Assembly: GCA_964637185.1 (NCBI GenBank)
Contig: CAZWVB010000007.1
Location: forward strand, 1-34,237
From: CAZSVP01 sp964637185
GTDB taxonomy: Bacteria > Patescibacteriota > Saccharimonadia > CAILAD01 > BJGX01
Direction of reading: 5' to 3'
Length of the DNA: 34,237 bases
Within the stretch, counting starts at the first letter, position 1, and every line of letters begins with the position of its first letter. The position numbers and the translations under genes are program-made. The notes beneath the pieces were generated by a model. That model ran no database searches and was not told where the DNA came from. It saw only the letters and a program-made list of their open reading frames with translations. Positions 15,799-23,532 of this stretch are shown here, piece after piece.

Positions 15799-17649
15799 AT
15801 GACAAAAACTTATGACGTAGTAGTGGTGGGTGCGGGGCACGCAGGTTGTGAGGCCGCGATAGCAGCGGCTCGTATCGGAGCGAGGACTTTGCTGATCAAT
15901 GCCGATCTGAGCAAGGTAGCAGCTCTGCCATGCAACCCTTCTGTCGGTGGTCCTGGCAAAGGCCATCTTGTGCGTGAGATAGATGCCTTGGGTGGGGTGA
16001 TTGGGCGAGTTACGGATGCCGCAGCTATCCAGATCAAAGAGCTCAATACTGGCAAAGGCCCGGCCGTACGGGCCTATCGTGCGCAGGTAGACATGGATCG
16101 CTACAACAAAGCAATGCAAGCTGAGCTAGACGCAGTCGATGGGCTAGAACTATTGCAAGATGAAGTGCTGGAGATAGTCGCACCCAATAAAGTTGTCGAG
16201 GCAGTGATATGCAAAGATCATGGCAAGCTTGTCTGTCGCTCGGTCATCATCGCAGCTGGCACATTTCTCAATGGTGAAATAATAGTTGGTGATAGGGTAG
16301 TTCGTAAAGGTGGGCGGATCGACGCCAAAGCTTCCAATAGCCTGACCGGCTCTCTGGCTGCCCTAGGGCTCCAACATGGTCGTCTCAAGACCGGTACTCC
16401 GCCGAGATTAAAGCGTCAGAGTCTAGACTATGATCGCATGGAGCTGGAAAATGGTAGTGCAGGAGAGATCAGCTTTTCGCATCCAGACCGTGAACTAATG
16501 GCTATAGAGCAGCAAATCCCATGCTATCTCACTTATACCAATCAAGCTACGCACCAGCTGATCAGCGACAATCTCCAAGAGTCGCCGATATTTTCGGGTA
16601 AGATCACCGAGCGAGCGCCACGTAGTTGCCCTAGTCTAGACCGCAAGGTCGCCAATTTCCCAGATCGCACACGTCACCCCATATTTATCGAACCGGTTGG
16701 CCATCCAGATGGTCCGTATGGCGAGCGCATGTATGTACAGGGTGGCTCGCTGGCCTTCCCAGAGGTATTGCAAGAGCAAGTCATCAGGACAATAGTGGGG
16801 CTTGAACATGCTGAGTTTTTGTCACATGGCTACGCCGTGGTCTACGATTATTTCTTGCCTCACCAGCTCAAGCTAAGTCTAGAGACCAAGCTGGTAGCAG
16901 GATTGTTTTTGGCTGGGCAGATGAATGGCACCACTGGCTATGAAGAGGCGGCAGCCCAGGGGCTAATAGCTGGTATCAACGCAGCTCGCTATGTGTCTTC
17001 TGATGCGCCTTTAGTGTTGGATCGCAGCCAGGCTTACATAGGTGTGCTAGTTGAAGATCTAGTGACCAAGACCCATGTCGAGCCATATCGGATGTTTACT
17101 AGCCGTTCGGAATATCGTTTGCTTCTGCGCAATGACAACGCTGATCTTAGACTAGGTCAAATAGGCTACGATGTGGGCTTACTTTCTGTAGTCAGCCTGC
17201 ATCATATCAATCAAAAACAGCAACAGATAGATGCTATTACTGATCAACTCAAATCAGCCAAACTCAAACACCAAAACGCTACTATCACGGCTTATCAACT
17301 ACTCAAAAACCCAGAAATAGGCTGGGACGACATAGCTACTGTTGTAAAAAGCCCTGTTGATGATAGCATTAAAAAATGTGTTCAAACGCAAATTAAGTAT
17401 GATGGTTACATCCAACGCCAACTCCACACTGCCAACAAACTCGCCAAACAACGCAGTTGGGAATTGCCAGCTGGAATGCAGTTTGATCAGATCAAAGGGC
17501 TACGCAATGAGGCCAGGCAGCGGCTGAACGAAGTGCAGCCAACCAGCCTGGCGCAAGCTATGCAAGTTCAGGGTGTGACCCCGGCAGACATATCTATATT
17601 GATGGTAGCCGCACAAAAAATAAAAACCGGTAAAGCAAAAATAGCCTAG
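15799..17649 (+). CDS. mnmG: tRNA uridine-5-carboxymethylaminomethyl modification enzyme MnmG/GidA (616 aa)
   Basis: FAD-dependent enzyme that, with the GTPase MnmE, installs the cmnm5 group on U34 of several tRNAs. The dinucleotide-binding motif VVVGAGHAGCEAA begins at about residue 8. The family signatures PCNPSVGGPGKGHLVREIDALGG and NTGKGPAVRAYRAQVD are intact, as are the second FAD-contact region GQMNGTTGYEEAAAQGL and the C-terminal SRSEYRLLLRNDNADLRL. Full length. The C-terminal part uses more AT-rich codons than the first half. Transcribed alone from a near-leaderless promoter. Confidence 0.97.
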   Translation: MTKTYDVVVVGAGHAGCEAAIAAARIGARTLLINADLSKVAALPCNPSVGGPGKGHLVREIDALGGVIGRVTDAAAIQIKELNTGKGPAVRAYRAQVDMDRYNKAMQAELDAVDGLELLQDEVLEIVAPNKVVEAVICKDHGKLVCRSVIIAAGTFLNGEIIVGDRVVRKGGRIDAKASNSLTGSLAALGLQHGRLKTGTPPRLKRQSLDYDRMELENGSAGEISFSHPDRELMAIEQQIPCYLTYTNQATHQLISDNLQESPIFSGKITERAPRSCPSLDRKVANFPDRTRHPIFIEPVGHPDGPYGERMYVQGGSLAFPEVLQEQVIRTIVGLEHAEFLSHGYAVVYDYFLPHQLKLSLETKLVAGLFLAGQMNGTTGYEEAAAQGLIAGINAARYVSSDAPLVLDRSQAYIGVLVEDLVTKTHVEPYRMFTSRSEYRLLLRNDNADLRLGQIGYDVGLLSVVSLHHINQKQQQIDAITDQLKSAKLKHQNATITAYQLLKNPEIGWDDIATVVKSPVDDSIKKCVQTQIKYDGYIQRQLHTANKLAKQRSWELPAGMQFDQIKGLRNEARQRLNEVQPTSLAQAMQVQGVTPADISILMVAAQKIKTGKAKIA

Positions 17650-17701
17650 CCGGGTTGATGTCAGCTCTGCTAGACTAGTATGGTAACAAGCGAGTACAAA
17701 A

Positions 17702-18331
17702 TTGGGTTTATCTGGATATTTTTTGGAATTAGCGTTTAGTATCATCGAGCGGATAGGTTATGCCGGTGTGTTTTTTATATTGGTCGTCGACAATGCAGGT
17801 GTACCAATCCCATCCGAGGCTACTTTGGCACTCGCTGGCTCGCTCGCCAAAACAGGCAACTTCAATATCTGGGCGGTGGTAGCGATAGGTGCTATCGCAC
17901 AGACATTAGGTACCAGCTTGGCTTATGCTATCGGTTATTATGGTGGCGGCCCCGTTGTAAAACGCTACGGCAAATACCTGCTGATATCAGCTCATGATTA
18001 TGACAAGGCCGAGGCTTGGTTTGCCAAACGTGGCGAGCGGGCAATCTTCATATCGCGTTTTGTGCCAGTCATCAGAACATTTGCTGGGTTTGCGGCCGGT
18101 ACTTTTGAGATGAATTTTTGGAAGTTTGCACGGGATAGCTTTGCAGGTTCGTTGATCTGGACATTAGTCTTTGTATTGGCTGGATACAGCCTCGGTGACA
18201 GCTGGAAAAACTACTACCAATACTTCCACTATCTAGATTACATAGTGTTAGTGGTGGTTGTGATATTGGTAGTTCGCTACATATATCGCAAGACAAAAGG
18301 TCACAAGGCTGAGGTGAAGCATGACCAATAA
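17702..18331 (+). CDS. DedA-family membrane protein (VTT/SNARE-associated domain, 209 aa)
   Basis: A polytopic inner-membrane protein. The family signature is clear: DNAGVPIPSEATLALAGSLA near residue 26 and FISRFVPVIRTFAGFAAGTFEMNFWKF around 117-143, with the conserved Arg residues, plus membrane segments at both ends and a short basic tail. DedA proteins act as lipid transporters or flippases, including for undecaprenyl phosphate. No ATG is available in frame upstream of a TAA at 17684, so the TTG at 17702 is taken as start; this is uncertain. A TGC-TAGACT -10 box lies at 17668-17676. The 3' end overlaps the next gene by 11 nt. Confidence 0.88.
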   Translation: MGLSGYFLELAFSIIERIGYAGVFFILVVDNAGVPIPSEATLALAGSLAKTGNFNIWAVVAIGAIAQTLGTSLAYAIGYYGGGPVVKRYGKYLLISAHDYDKAEAWFAKRGERAIFISRFVPVIRTFAGFAAGTFEMNFWKFARDSFAGSLIWTLVFVLAGYSLGDSWKNYYQYFHYLDYIVLVVVVILVVRYIYRKTKGHKAEVKHDQ

Positions 18332-19607
18332 ACCAGTCGTCAAAACGTTGCCCAATGGAGTGCGGTTGATAGTATCGCCGATGCATGAAAGCGAGAGCGT
18401 GTCAGTGCACTTTTTTGTCGGTGCCGGGGGCCGATATGAGAAGGACCCAGCTGATGACGGGGCAGCACATTTTATTGAGCACTTGCTGTTCAAAGGCACA
18501 CACAAACGGCCCAAGGCCAAGATGATAGCCGAAGAGGTCAATGGAGTAGGCGGCGTGATGAATGCATACACGACAGCTGACCATACTAGCTACTATGTCA
18601 AACTACCCAAAAAACACTTTGAGCTGGCCGCCGACATATTATCTGATATCCTGACCGATCCACTGTTTGATCCTGAAGAGTTGGAACGAGAGCGCAAGAT
18701 AGTATTTGAAGAGATGAATATTTATCGTGACGATCCAGCACGCTATATCTTTGACTTTGTGGGGCCGATGTTGTGGCCTGAGTCGACACTCCAGACCAAT
18801 GTGCTGGGTGACAACGAAAGTATTGGCAAGATTAGCCGCGATCGGCTGCTGAGTTATTTCAATTCGCTCTATACTATGGACAATCTAGTGGTCTCGATAG
18901 CTGGCCACGTTGATGTTGAACAAGCCGAGGCGCTAATCAGCAACTTGTTGGCCAGCTACAATTCTCACAAAACAGGTGGTTATGACCCGGCCGGGGGCGG
19001 ACTGAGTCCCAAGCTATCCAGTATTATCAAAAATAGTACCAATCAGACCCATCTAGTGCTGGCTGGACGTGGGCCGCATATTGCAGCCGATGATGAGGCT
19101 GCTATGAAGGTGCTGGCGACTATTTTGGGTGGCGGCATGAGCTCACGACTGTTTGTCACGGTGCGTGAAGAGAAGGGTTTGGCCTACGATATACAGATGG
19201 ATACCAACGGCTACGCCGATGCTGGCAGCTTTGATATCTATGCTGGAGTTGGACACGATAAGGCGCTGGAGACTATCAAGGCTATCAAAGCAGAGGTAGT
19301 CAAGTTGCAAGACCATGCCGTGTCTCAAGACGAGTTGCAAAAAGCCCAAGAGCAGATGCGAGGCAGGCTAGTGATGGGTCTAGAGAATAATTCTGCAGTG
19401 GCTGATGTGTTTGGTAGTCAGATGGTAGTGATGGGAAGGATTTGGAGTCTCGAGGAGATATTGGCTACAATTGATGGAGTTACGTCGGCCGATGTCCAAA
19501 AAGCCGCCCAAACCTACCTCACTGGTGACAAACTTCGGCTAGCCGTCATAGGGCCTCATACCCACAAAACTGTGTCCGAGTGGGAAAAAGTAATTGAGAA
19601 AGGATAA
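18321..19607 (+). CDS. M16 family zinc metallopeptidase (428 aa)
   Basis: Insulinase/processing-peptidase type. The inverted zinc motif HFIEH is at residues 50-54, followed by LLFKGTHKR and the downstream FEEMNIYRDDPARY region supplying the third ligand Glu. The C-terminal half is the inactive M16_C domain (LGGGMSSRLFVTVREEKGLAYDI). Length of about 430 aa fits the PqqL/YmxG-type single-chain bacterial M16B enzymes, which work as dimers. No signal peptide, so it acts in the cytoplasm. Starts inside the end of dedA; ndk follows after 3 nt. Confidence 0.93.
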   Translation: MTNKPVVKTLPNGVRLIVSPMHESESVSVHFFVGAGGRYEKDPADDGAAHFIEHLLFKGTHKRPKAKMIAEEVNGVGGVMNAYTTADHTSYYVKLPKKHFELAADILSDILTDPLFDPEELERERKIVFEEMNIYRDDPARYIFDFVGPMLWPESTLQTNVLGDNESIGKISRDRLLSYFNSLYTMDNLVVSIAGHVDVEQAEALISNLLASYNSHKTGGYDPAGGGLSPKLSSIIKNSTNQTHLVLAGRGPHIAADDEAAMKVLATILGGGMSSRLFVTVREEKGLAYDIQMDTNGYADAGSFDIYAGVGHDKALETIKAIKAEVVKLQDHAVSQDELQKAQEQMRGRLVMGLENNSAVADVFGSQMVVMGRIWSLEEILATIDGVTSADVQKAAQTYLTGDKLRLAVIGPHTHKTVSEWEKVIEKG

Positions 19608-19610
19608 GTT

Positions 19611-20192
19611 ATGGAACAAACGTTGGTAATCATAAAACCAGACGCCTTGCAGCGAGGTATAATGGGTGAGATACTGCATCGCTTTGAAAAAGTCGGTCTG
19701 AAAGTTGTCGGCATGAAGATGATGCAAGTACCACGAGAGCTGGCTGACCAACATTACCCCAAAGACCGAGAGGACTTTATCGTTGGTATGGCCAAAAAGA
19801 CTATCGAGAACTGCAAAGAACAGGGGATTGACCCGGTCGAACAGTTCGGTACAGATGATCCCAAGAAAATTGGGTTGGAATTGCAGAAGTGGCTGGTGGA
19901 CTTTATTACTTCATCACCAGTAGTTGTGCTGGTGTTAGAAGGGCCACATGCTGTAGAAGTTGTTCGCAAAATTTGTGGCTTTACCTTGCCCAGCAAAGCT
20001 GACCCAGGTACTATTCGCGGCGACTATAGCTTTGATAGTAGTAGCTATGCCAATTCTGCGAGTCGGCCGATACGCAATCTGATACACGCTTCTGGTGATC
20101 TTGAAGAAGCCAAATTTGAAGTCGCACTTTGGTTTGAGCCAAATGAGCTTCACAGCTACGATACTATCCATCAGTCTCACATGGCTAACTAG
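19611..20192 (+). CDS. ndk: Nucleoside diphosphate kinase with an extra insert (193 aa)
   Basis: Transfers the gamma phosphate from NTPs to NDPs through a phosphohistidine. The start MEQTLVIIKPDALQRGIMGEIL and the active-site region RNLIHASGD with His159, followed by AKFEVALWF, are classical. Compared with the usual 130-150 aa there is an insertion of about 40 residues around positions 55-100 (REDFIVGMAKKTIENCKEQG and following), in the place where some archaeal and candidate-phylum Ndk proteins are also longer. Part of the dedA-M16-ndk-MazG run with 2-3 nt gaps. Confidence 0.95.
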   Translation: MEQTLVIIKPDALQRGIMGEILHRFEKVGLKVVGMKMMQVPRELADQHYPKDREDFIVGMAKKTIENCKEQGIDPVEQFGTDDPKKIGLELQKWLVDFITSSPVVVLVLEGPHAVEVVRKICGFTLPSKADPGTIRGDYSFDSSSYANSASRPIRNLIHASGDLEEAKFEVALWFEPNELHSYDTIHQSHMAN

Positions 20193-20194
20193 AC

Positions 20195-20563
20195 ATGAAC
20201 TCATACCAACGCCGCATCGACCAATTCGCCAAAGATCGCGATTGGGCGCAGTTTCACAATCCCAAAGATCTGCTTCTGGGAATAGTCGAAGAGGTCAGTG
20301 AGATCCGCAATATCGTCAAATGGGAGCAGGATCCCAAGGCATTGCATCGGGTGCTCGAAGATAACAAGGCTGAGCTCAAAGACAACATTGGTGACATCTA
20401 CTGGTTCTTGGCGCTTTTGGCCAACCAACACGATATCAATATTGATGAAGCCATCGATGAGGTGATCGAAAACAACGAGGCTAGATTCCCCCTAGAAGAC
20501 ACAAAATCGCGTCACACCAATCGCTATCTGGGCGGCAAAGACAAGCAGTACGACGAGCAATAA
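20195..20563 (+). CDS. MazG-type nucleotide pyrophosphohydrolase, dCTPase-like (122 aa)
   Basis: All-alpha NTP pyrophosphohydrolase. The segment FAKDRDWAQFHNPKDLLLGIVEEVSEI is close to the dCTPP1/RS21-C6 group. The two Mg-binding halves EEVSE and ELKDNIGDIYWFL (the ExxE and ExxD pattern) are intact. Such enzymes remove non-canonical or excess dNTPs, which fits its position 2 nt after ndk in what looks like a nucleotide-pool pair. A tRNA-Arg on the opposite strand ends 4 nt after its stop. Confidence 0.88.
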   Translation: MNSYQRRIDQFAKDRDWAQFHNPKDLLLGIVEEVSEIRNIVKWEQDPKALHRVLEDNKAELKDNIGDIYWFLALLANQHDINIDEAIDEVIENNEARFPLEDTKSRHTNRYLGGKDKQYDEQ

Positions 20564-20567
20564 TACC

Positions 20568-20642
20568 TGGTGCCCCCGCTCCGATTCGAACGGAGATCTA
20601 CTCCTTAGGAGGGAATTGTTCTATCCATTGAACTACGGGGAC
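20568..20642 (-). tRNA. tRNA-Arg(CCT)
   Basis: Cloverleaf on the minus strand. Acceptor GTCCCCG/CGGGGGC, D stem GTTC/GAAC, anticodon stem ATTCC/GGAGT around loop CTCCTAA (anticodon CCT), T arm CTCCG-TTCGAAT-CGGAG, discriminator A and encoded CCA. It reads AGG codons. Confidence 0.95.
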
Positions 20643-20651
20643 GTAACGGCC

Positions 20652-20702
20652 ATTATAACCGCTAGACCAAATCTTGACAACAGGTACAGTTAGTTGTATA
20701 GT
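20652..20702. promoter_or_regulatory. Back-to-back promoters sharing one -35 region
   Basis: Leftward promoter for tRNA-Arg: TTGTCA (20680-20675), 17-nt spacer, TATAAT (20657-20652), 9 nt before the tRNA. Rightward promoter for the 20761 gene: TTGACA (20674-20679), 17-nt spacer, TATAGT (20697-20702). The two -35 hexamers overlap by 5 bp on opposite strands, so RNA polymerase cannot hold both at once. Confidence 0.8.
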
Positions 20703-20718
20703 TTGAGGTCCTATTCAT

Positions 20719-20757
20719 GGCGGTTATCCAAACCGCCCCGCACCTTCCAAGGAGGTG
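20719..20757 (+). promoter_or_regulatory. Structured leader with hidden Shine-Dalgarno site
   Basis: Two hairpins in the leader. One is a perfect 7-bp stem, GGCGGTT (20719-20725) with AACCGCC (20731-20737). The other, CACCT (20741-20745) with AGGTG (20753-20757), covers most of the perfect Shine-Dalgarno AAGGAGGTGA just before the ATG at 20761. The pairing could tune translation. Confidence 0.55.
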
Positions 20758-20760
20758 AGC

Positions 20761-21300
20761 ATGGCCAAAAACATGCGACTCAACAGTGGTCCCAAGCGTC
20801 GGGTCACCCCTGATCGAACGCTATGGGTCACAGTCAAGTATCTGGAGTACGGCCGTACCCGGATCGAGCTGCCGGCGGGTCTCTACCACAAGGCTCACAA
20901 GCGCAGCACCTACGACGACAAGCTGCTACCTGGTGGCAATGGGTGCCGCAAAAGGATTTGCCTTGAAGTTCGTGGCAAGTTCAACGGAGCCGGTCTCAAC
21001 ACGCAGTTCATCTACTGGTCGGAGCTGAAGTTCAGCGAGGTGTCGTACCAGCCTGGCCATCCCGAGGACGGCAAGACCGTCATTTACCAGTACTACGTCA
21101 ACACCTTCGACGACGATGTTCGTGCCATGCTCGACCAACTGCCGCCGGCTACCGAAGCACAAGCCGCACCTGATGCAATGGAGCTCTTCCCGGCTACTTA
21201 CGGTCGCCTGACGGTGTTCGAAGACGCAGACGAAGACGAGGAAGATCGCAGCTACGGCTGCGGCTGCACCGGCTCTCTGCCTCCGGTCACAACGATGTGA
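20761..21300 (+). CDS. Unknown cytoplasmic protein, strongly expressed signals (179 aa)
   Basis: The ATG at 20761 follows a perfect AAGGAGGTGA and one of the best promoters in the window. The protein has a basic N-terminus (NSGPKRRVTPDR) and a body rich in Tyr, Lys and charged residues. Two Cys lie near residue 60 (NGCRKRICLE), an acidic stretch (FEDADEDEEDRS) comes near the C-terminus, and then a YGCGCTGS motif that could bind metal together with the earlier Cys pair. No signal peptide or membrane segment. The gene is much GC-richer than mazG or the PH-domain gene on either side. No family recognised; stated as unknown. Confidence 0.75.
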   Translation: MAKNMRLNSGPKRRVTPDRTLWVTVKYLEYGRTRIELPAGLYHKAHKRSTYDDKLLPGGNGCRKRICLEVRGKFNGAGLNTQFIYWSELKFSEVSYQPGHPEDGKTVIYQYYVNTFDDDVRAMLDQLPPATEAQAAPDAMELFPATYGRLTVFEDADEDEEDRSYGCGCTGSLPPVTTM

Positions 21301-21333
21301 CCGAGGGCGGAGCCCCCGCAATTATTATTTATC

Positions 21334-21342
21334 TGCTAGAAT
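21334..21342 (+). promoter_or_regulatory. Extended -10 promoter (leaderless type)
   Basis: TGC-TAGAAT, hexamer at 21337-21342, then 7 nt to the ATG at 21350. No Shine-Dalgarno site. Confidence 0.6.
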
Positions 21343-21349
21343 AAGCACT

Positions 21350-21901
21350 ATGGCAACCAAACGTGATCGCGCTCAAAAACGTCAGTTTACCGGGCAAGAA
21401 GAGGGTGAGCAAGTCGTCCAGGTAGCTCACCAATTTCCGGTGGTGATGCGGCGTCAGTTGATTATTTTTCTAATTTTCGTACTAGTGGGTTTGGTACCCT
21501 GGGCAGTGGCATACGGCAACAATTATGATTGGCAGAATTATGCTACGCTTTGGCTGGTAGGCTGGCTGATAGTGGCAATTTTTTATGCCATCCGTAGCTG
21601 GGTAGGCTGGTACTATACGATATACCTACTGACCAATCGACGGATTGTGGCGGTCAAGCAAGTCGGTTTTTTCAACCGTAGTGTCAACGATCTGGCGCTA
21701 GCCAACATCCAAAACGTCAACTATACCCAGAAGGGCCTGCAGGCCATGCTGTTTGGCTACGGTACCATTGCTATTGAGACGCTGTCTGGTGCTGGTGGGC
21801 TCAAATTGACCTTCATACATCGTCCTCAGCAGCTACAGCAAGCTATCATGCGCCGAGTCCATGACGGACATTTGGACAAAAAGGCTACAGATAGTGTATG
21901 A
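21350..21901 (+). CDS. PH-domain (YdbS/DUF304-like) membrane protein (183 aa)
   Basis: A polar N-terminus of about 38 residues, two membrane segments (about 39-60 and 68-90, the second ending AIRSWVGWYYTIYLLT), then a bacterial PH domain: TNRRIVAVKQVGFFNRSVNDLALANIQNVNYTQKG and GYGTIAIETLSGAGGLKLTFIHRPQQL. The pattern TNRRIV...IQNV is typical of the bPH2 (DUF304) family, whose role is poorly known but which sits in the inner membrane. Monocistronic, leaderless type. Confidence 0.85.
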   Translation: MATKRDRAQKRQFTGQEEGEQVVQVAHQFPVVMRRQLIIFLIFVLVGLVPWAVAYGNNYDWQNYATLWLVGWLIVAIFYAIRSWVGWYYTIYLLTNRRIVAVKQVGFFNRSVNDLALANIQNVNYTQKGLQAMLFGYGTIAIETLSGAGGLKLTFIHRPQQLQQAIMRRVHDGHLDKKATDSV

Positions 21902-21939
21902 TGGAGCGCATAACTAACTGAACTGGAGTAAGTTTTCTT

Positions 21940-23004
21940 ATGGCAAATGACCCCGACATCAAAGGTGCAAAAATCAAAAAACCAGCCAAAAAGTCCGCAA
22001 CCAAACCAGTCAAAAAAACTACTGATAAGAAATCCAAAAAAGCGTCTTTGAACTCGATGGGCTTTCAAGACAAGCTCAAACGAATCGGCGTATCTCACAA
22101 AGCCAACAAGAAGACTATCATCACAGCAATAGTAGCTGTTTTGTTGGTGATAGTTATCACTATCACTACGTTTGGTGTGCTCATCTATCGCTACAAGATG
22201 AACAATCGTGCCGTCAAGATAGCGGCTCGTATCATTCCGTATCCTGTAGCCAGTGTCAATGGCAATATTTTGTGGAATACTGTGACTTACAATCAGTATC
22301 TATTTGAGCTTTCCTCAATCCAGAAGTTTTACCAGTCCCAGGGTGTTGACCTCAACAGCGAAGAAGGTAAGAAAAAACTTGCTCAACTTAAGAATGATCT
22401 GATAACACAGCTTGAGAATAACTTGCTAATCGAACAACAAGCCAGTAAGTATGGTATCAAGGTTAGCCAAAAAGAAATCAACGATAAATTTGATCAGCTG
22501 GTACAGAATGCAGGCGGGCTCGATAAGGTCAAAGAGACATTGTCTAAGTTATATGGCTGGAATACTAATGATTTCAAGGACAAGATACGCCAAAGTCTGG
22601 TACAAAAGAAGCTGGCTGATAAGATATTGTCTGATCCGGAGCTCAATAAATCTGCTCAGACACAGGCCCAAGATGTACTCAAGCAAGTCCAGGCTGGCGG
22701 TGATTTTGCCGAGTTGGCCAAGAAATACTCAGCAGATGGCAGCGCTGCGTCTGGTGGAGATCTAGGGTTCTTTGGCAAAGGCCAAATGGATCCAGACTTC
22801 GAGAAAGCCGCCTTTGCGCTCGATGCAGGTCAGGTCAGTGGTGTAGTGAAGACCCAATACGGCTATCACATCATCAAGGTCACCGAGAAGAAGGATGATC
22901 AGATACGCGCTAGCCACATTTTGATCAAAGGGATTGACCTGGATAGTTGGCTTGCTGAACAACGCACCAAAGCCCGTATCCAACAGTATTTCTTCCCCAA
23001 CTAA
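21940..23004 (+). CDS. PpiC/parvulin-type peptidyl-prolyl isomerase, membrane anchored (354 aa)
   Basis: An extracytoplasmic folding catalyst of the SurA/PrsA type. A very Lys-rich cytoplasmic head (about 58 residues) precedes one membrane segment (about 63-86). A helical SurA-like chaperone region follows, with QYLFELSSIQKFYQSQGVDLNSEEG, and then a parvulin domain at about residues 240-325: DFAELAKKYSADGSAASGGDLGFFGKGQMDPDFEKAAFAL and GYHIIKVTEKK. Unlike PrsA it is not a lipoprotein but is held by an uncleaved anchor. GGAGTAAG lies about 10 nt before the ATG. A plausible partner for folding of exported proteins such as the 770-aa protein. Confidence 0.93.
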   Translation: MANDPDIKGAKIKKPAKKSATKPVKKTTDKKSKKASLNSMGFQDKLKRIGVSHKANKKTIITAIVAVLLVIVITITTFGVLIYRYKMNNRAVKIAARIIPYPVASVNGNILWNTVTYNQYLFELSSIQKFYQSQGVDLNSEEGKKKLAQLKNDLITQLENNLLIEQQASKYGIKVSQKEINDKFDQLVQNAGGLDKVKETLSKLYGWNTNDFKDKIRQSLVQKKLADKILSDPELNKSAQTQAQDVLKQVQAGGDFAELAKKYSADGSAASGGDLGFFGKGQMDPDFEKAAFALDAGQVSGVVKTQYGYHIIKVTEKKDDQIRASHILIKGIDLDSWLAEQRTKARIQQYFFPN

Positions 23005-23032
23005 GAACGGAGTATATTGATTTTGACCACAG

Positions 23033-23056
23033 AGGCCTCTTGATGAGGCCTTTGTT
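23033..23056 (+). terminator. Terminator after the PpiC gene
   Basis: AGGCCTC (23033-23039) pairs perfectly with GAGGCCT (23045-23051), with loop TTGAT, followed by TTGTTG. Confidence 0.75.
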
Positions 23057-23307
23057 GACTCGACACATCAAAAGTATGCTCGGCCACGGCGAACCTATAT
23101 TGGTTTGAAAACCATAACTTCTTATGTTAATGTAAAATCATGAGATTATCCCATCGACTCACCACATGGTCATCATTTATTCGAGCTGCTGCCTCAACTA
23201 CTCGAGAGGCCAGTTTGTAGAATTGCATTTATATATAGCTATTAGCTGCCCTCTCGGGCAGTTTTTTGTTGTCCGAGAGTACATTTCCAGACCAAGTAGG
23301 AGGCAAT
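23057..23307. other. Gene-poor stretch between the PpiC and Cys-rich genes
   Basis: No credible protein gene. It holds a possible small RNA unit (23133-23267), described separately. A 26-codon reading frame from the ATG at 23140 (MRLSHRLTTW...) starts 1 nt after a -10-like TAAAAT and has no Shine-Dalgarno site, so it is not called. Confidence 0.5.
23133..23267 (+). ncRNA. Candidate small RNA or leader ending in a strong terminator
   Basis: TAAAAT at 23133-23138 could serve as -10 box. About 120 nt later there is a textbook terminator, CTGCCC (23246-23251), loop TCTC, GGGCAG (23256-23261), then six T. Between them a GCCTC/GAGGC stem of 5 bp can form. The unit ends 40 nt before the start of a Cys-rich gene, so it may be an independent RNA or an attenuated leader of that gene. 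The promoter is weak; only the terminator is certain. Confidence 0.4.
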
Positions 23308-23532
23308 ATGTGTGCAATATTGGATAGTGAAGGTCATGGTAGGGTAGCGGATCTACTGGTCTTACTCGACCACTACTGCGATGGCTGCGATCAGCTTTTT
23401 GTGGAGAGCGATCTCTACGAGGGCATCTATGATCGTATCTTCCGTCGTAGCTATATCATCCACCCAGGCTGCTGGGAGTCTCTCGTGCAGCGCGTCAAGA
23501 GGAGTAATCATGGACGACATCTTCCATGGTAA
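23308..23532 (+). CDS. Small Cys-rich protein, possible zinc binding (74 aa)
   Basis: The ATG at 23308 follows AGGAGG at 23297-23302. Near residue 23 is HYCDGCDQLFV and near residue 49 HPGCWESLV; Cys and His together (CxxC then HxxC) could form a single zinc site. The rest is acidic to mixed, without membrane segments. It overlaps the start of the next gene by 23 nt, which itself has a Shine-Dalgarno site inside this gene, so the two are coupled and likely work together. No family recognised. Confidence 0.7.
   Translation: MCAILDSEGHGRVADLLVLLDHYCDGCDQLFVESDLYEGIYDRIFRRSYIIHPGCWESLVQRVKRSNHGRHLPW

Noticed and set aside
23140..23220. 26-codon frame MRLSHRLTTW... between two terminators
   Set aside because: The -10-like box ends 1 nt before its ATG, too close even for leaderless start, and there is no Shine-Dalgarno site.
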